Below the pieces are notes generated by a model. That model saw only the letters and a program-made list of their open reading frames with translations. It searched no databases and was not told the origin of the DNA. The translations under genes were made by a program, and so were the position numbers. From Palsa-504 sp963744575 (lineage in GTDB: Bacteria; Actinomycetota; Actinomycetes; Streptosporangiales; Streptosporangiaceae), in assembly GCA_963744575.1 (NCBI GenBank), contig CAVUUF010000011.1:38808-102807 (forward strand): 64,000 nt of DNA, read 5' to 3'. Within the stretch, counting starts at the first letter, position 1. Each line of letters opens with the position of its first letter. Shown here one piece after another: positions 63,165-64,000 of the stretch.

Positions 63165-64000
63165 TTATGGAGTTCCTGGTCCAGCTGCTAGCCGGCCCTG
63201 CCCGTCCTGATGGCCGGCTGGCAGCTCGACGGTGAAGGTTGTCCGGCCTGGCTGGCTGGACAGGGTGACGCGGCCGTGGTGCGCGGTGACGATACCGTGG
63301 ACGATGGCCAGCCCTAGGCCGGTGTTTCCGCCAGCGTGGGTGCGGGCGGTGTCGCTCCGGACGAATCGCTCGAAGATCGTGGGCTGCAGCTGGGCGGGGA
63401 TGCCCGGTCCGTTGTCGGTAACGGTCATGGTGACCAGGCCGTCCTGGCCGCTGTTCAGCTTGACGGTTACCGTGCTGCCGGGCGGGGTGTGGGTGCGCGC
63501 GTTGGCGAGCAGGTTGGCGAGCACCTGGTGCAGCCGGTACTCGTCACCGCGGAGGGTGACCGGCTGGCCGGGCAGGTCGAGGATCCACTGGTGGGCGGGG
63601 CCGGCTACCCGCGCGTCGTTGGTGGCCTCGAGCGCCATCCGGGTGAGGTCGACCCGCTCGTCGGCGAGTGCGCGGCCGGCGTCGAGCCGGGCGAGCAGCA
63701 GCAGGTCGTCGACCAGCCGGCCCATCCGCTGCGCCGCGGCCTGCACGCGGCGCAGCGCGTTGTCAGAGTTCTCCGGGGCGCGCAGGCCTAGCTCGGCGTA
63801 GCCGCGGATGCCGGCGATCGGGGTGCGCAGCTCGTGGCTCGCGTCGGCGATGAACTGGCGCAGCTGGTTTTCGCTGGCCTGCCGGCGGTCGAGTGCGTTT
63901 TCGACGTGGCCAAGCATCCGGTTGAACGCCGAGCCGAGCTGGCCGACTTCGGTCCTGGGGTCGGCGTCGGGCACCCGGTGGGACAGGTCCACTTCTCCGC
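63165..64000 (-). CDS. Sensor histidine kinase (N-terminus beyond window)
   Basis: The visible ~275 residues run from HAMP (DLSHRVPDADPRTEVGQLGSAFNRML) through the H-box FIADASHELRTPIAGIRGYAELGL, N-box NLLANARTHT, G1 DNGPGIP, F-box IFERFVRSD and G2 GGNTGLGLAIV, ending AGPGTP. It is the cytoplasmic half of an EnvZ-type membrane kinase; the sensor domain and any response-regulator gene should lie upstream (right of the window). The signal is unknown. Confidence 0.92.
   Translation of the reverse strand, partial: GEVDLSHRVPDADPRTEVGQLGSAFNRMLGHVENALDRRQASENQLRQFIADASHELRTPIAGIRGYAELGLRAPENSDNALRRVQAAAQRMGRLVDDLLLLARLDAGRALADERVDLTRMALEATNDARVAGPAHQWILDLPGQPVTLRGDEYRLHQVLANLLANARTHTPPGSTVTVKLNSGQDGLVTMTVTDNGPGIPAQLQPTIFERFVRSDTARTHAGGNTGLGLAIVHGIVTAHHGRVTLSSQPGRTTFTVELPAGHQDGQGRLAAGPGTP

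Overview
The window is very high-GC DNA with an actinobacterial signature: GTG and TTG starts, many ATGA/GTGA/TTGA stop-start overlaps, an F420-type LLM oxidoreductase, a mycothiol-dependent maleylpyruvate-isomerase-fold protein, an NDMA-type alcohol dehydrogenase, a furA-katG operon and LAL-type LuxR regulation. It fits a large-genome soil or environmental actinomycete, possibly Streptosporangiales-like, but the exact taxon is inference. I recognised no rRNA, tRNA or CRISPR array. The left and right edges each cut a gene: a P-loop ATPase/Ser-Thr kinase fusion on the left and a sensor histidine kinase on the right.

Layout. 1-5.3 kb: ATPase-kinase fusion, an MBL-fold hydrolase and a 14-TM drug exporter carrying a C-terminal winged helix. 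5.5-8.2 kb: katG and furA as one minus-strand operon. 8.4-16.3 kb (minus): a divergent glutamyl-tRNA synthetase, a thiolase, a large secreted six-hairpin-type glycosidase, then enoyl-CoA hydratase and SDR as a pair, divergent from an LLM oxidoreductase. 17.3-19.2 kb is a decay zone with remnants of NTF2-like, siderophore-interacting and perhaps methyltransferase genes. 19.2-24.2 kb: DinB-fold mycothiol enzyme, FAD oxidoreductase, DedA remnant, DsbA-like protein, methyltransferase with a duplicated start region, and an ECF sigma factor. 24.3-29.1 kb (plus): small Cys-rich protein, frameshifted NDMA-alcohol dehydrogenase, MoxR ATPase, VWA protein and GlcD-type FAD oxidase.

29.2-34.2 kb: hydrolase, methyltransferase, class-II amidotransferase, hotdog thioesterase and a metabolite:H+ symporter. 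34.4-39.9 kb: an acyl-CoA module (acyl-CoA synthetase, thiolase, SRPBCC-YjbR fusion) followed by a peptidoglycan-binding membrane protein and a cyclase-family hydrolase. 39.9-45 kb: a two-component system divergent from an ABC exporter, with an almost perfect 41-bp palindrome between them. 45-49.4 kb: Leu/Phe/Glu-type dehydrogenase, AhpD-like protein, and a Baeyer-Villiger monooxygenase overlapping an HSL-family esterase, which together could convert ketone to ester to alcohol plus acid; a decayed ketosteroid-dehydrogenase-like gene lies tail-to-tail with them. 50-54 kb is gene-poor, with small membrane proteins and a DUF5131 protein. 54.2-58.4 kb: a LAL LuxR regulator, a small conserved protein and a DUF4386 membrane protein, ending in a strong hairpin. 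58.4-63 kb: MFS transporter, DUF4389 membrane protein and a degraded Tn554-type transposon (integrase fragment plus DUF6262).

The metabolic theme is CoA-linked catabolism of lipids, steroids or aromatics, plus ketone oxidation. A second theme is gene decay: at least seven recognisable remnants lie between intact operons. The best candidates for something little described are the ATPase-kinase fusion, the palindromic operator of the two-component/ABC module, and the SRPBCC-YjbR fusion in the acyl-CoA operon. Function calls rest on recognised motifs and family resemblance; no database search was run.
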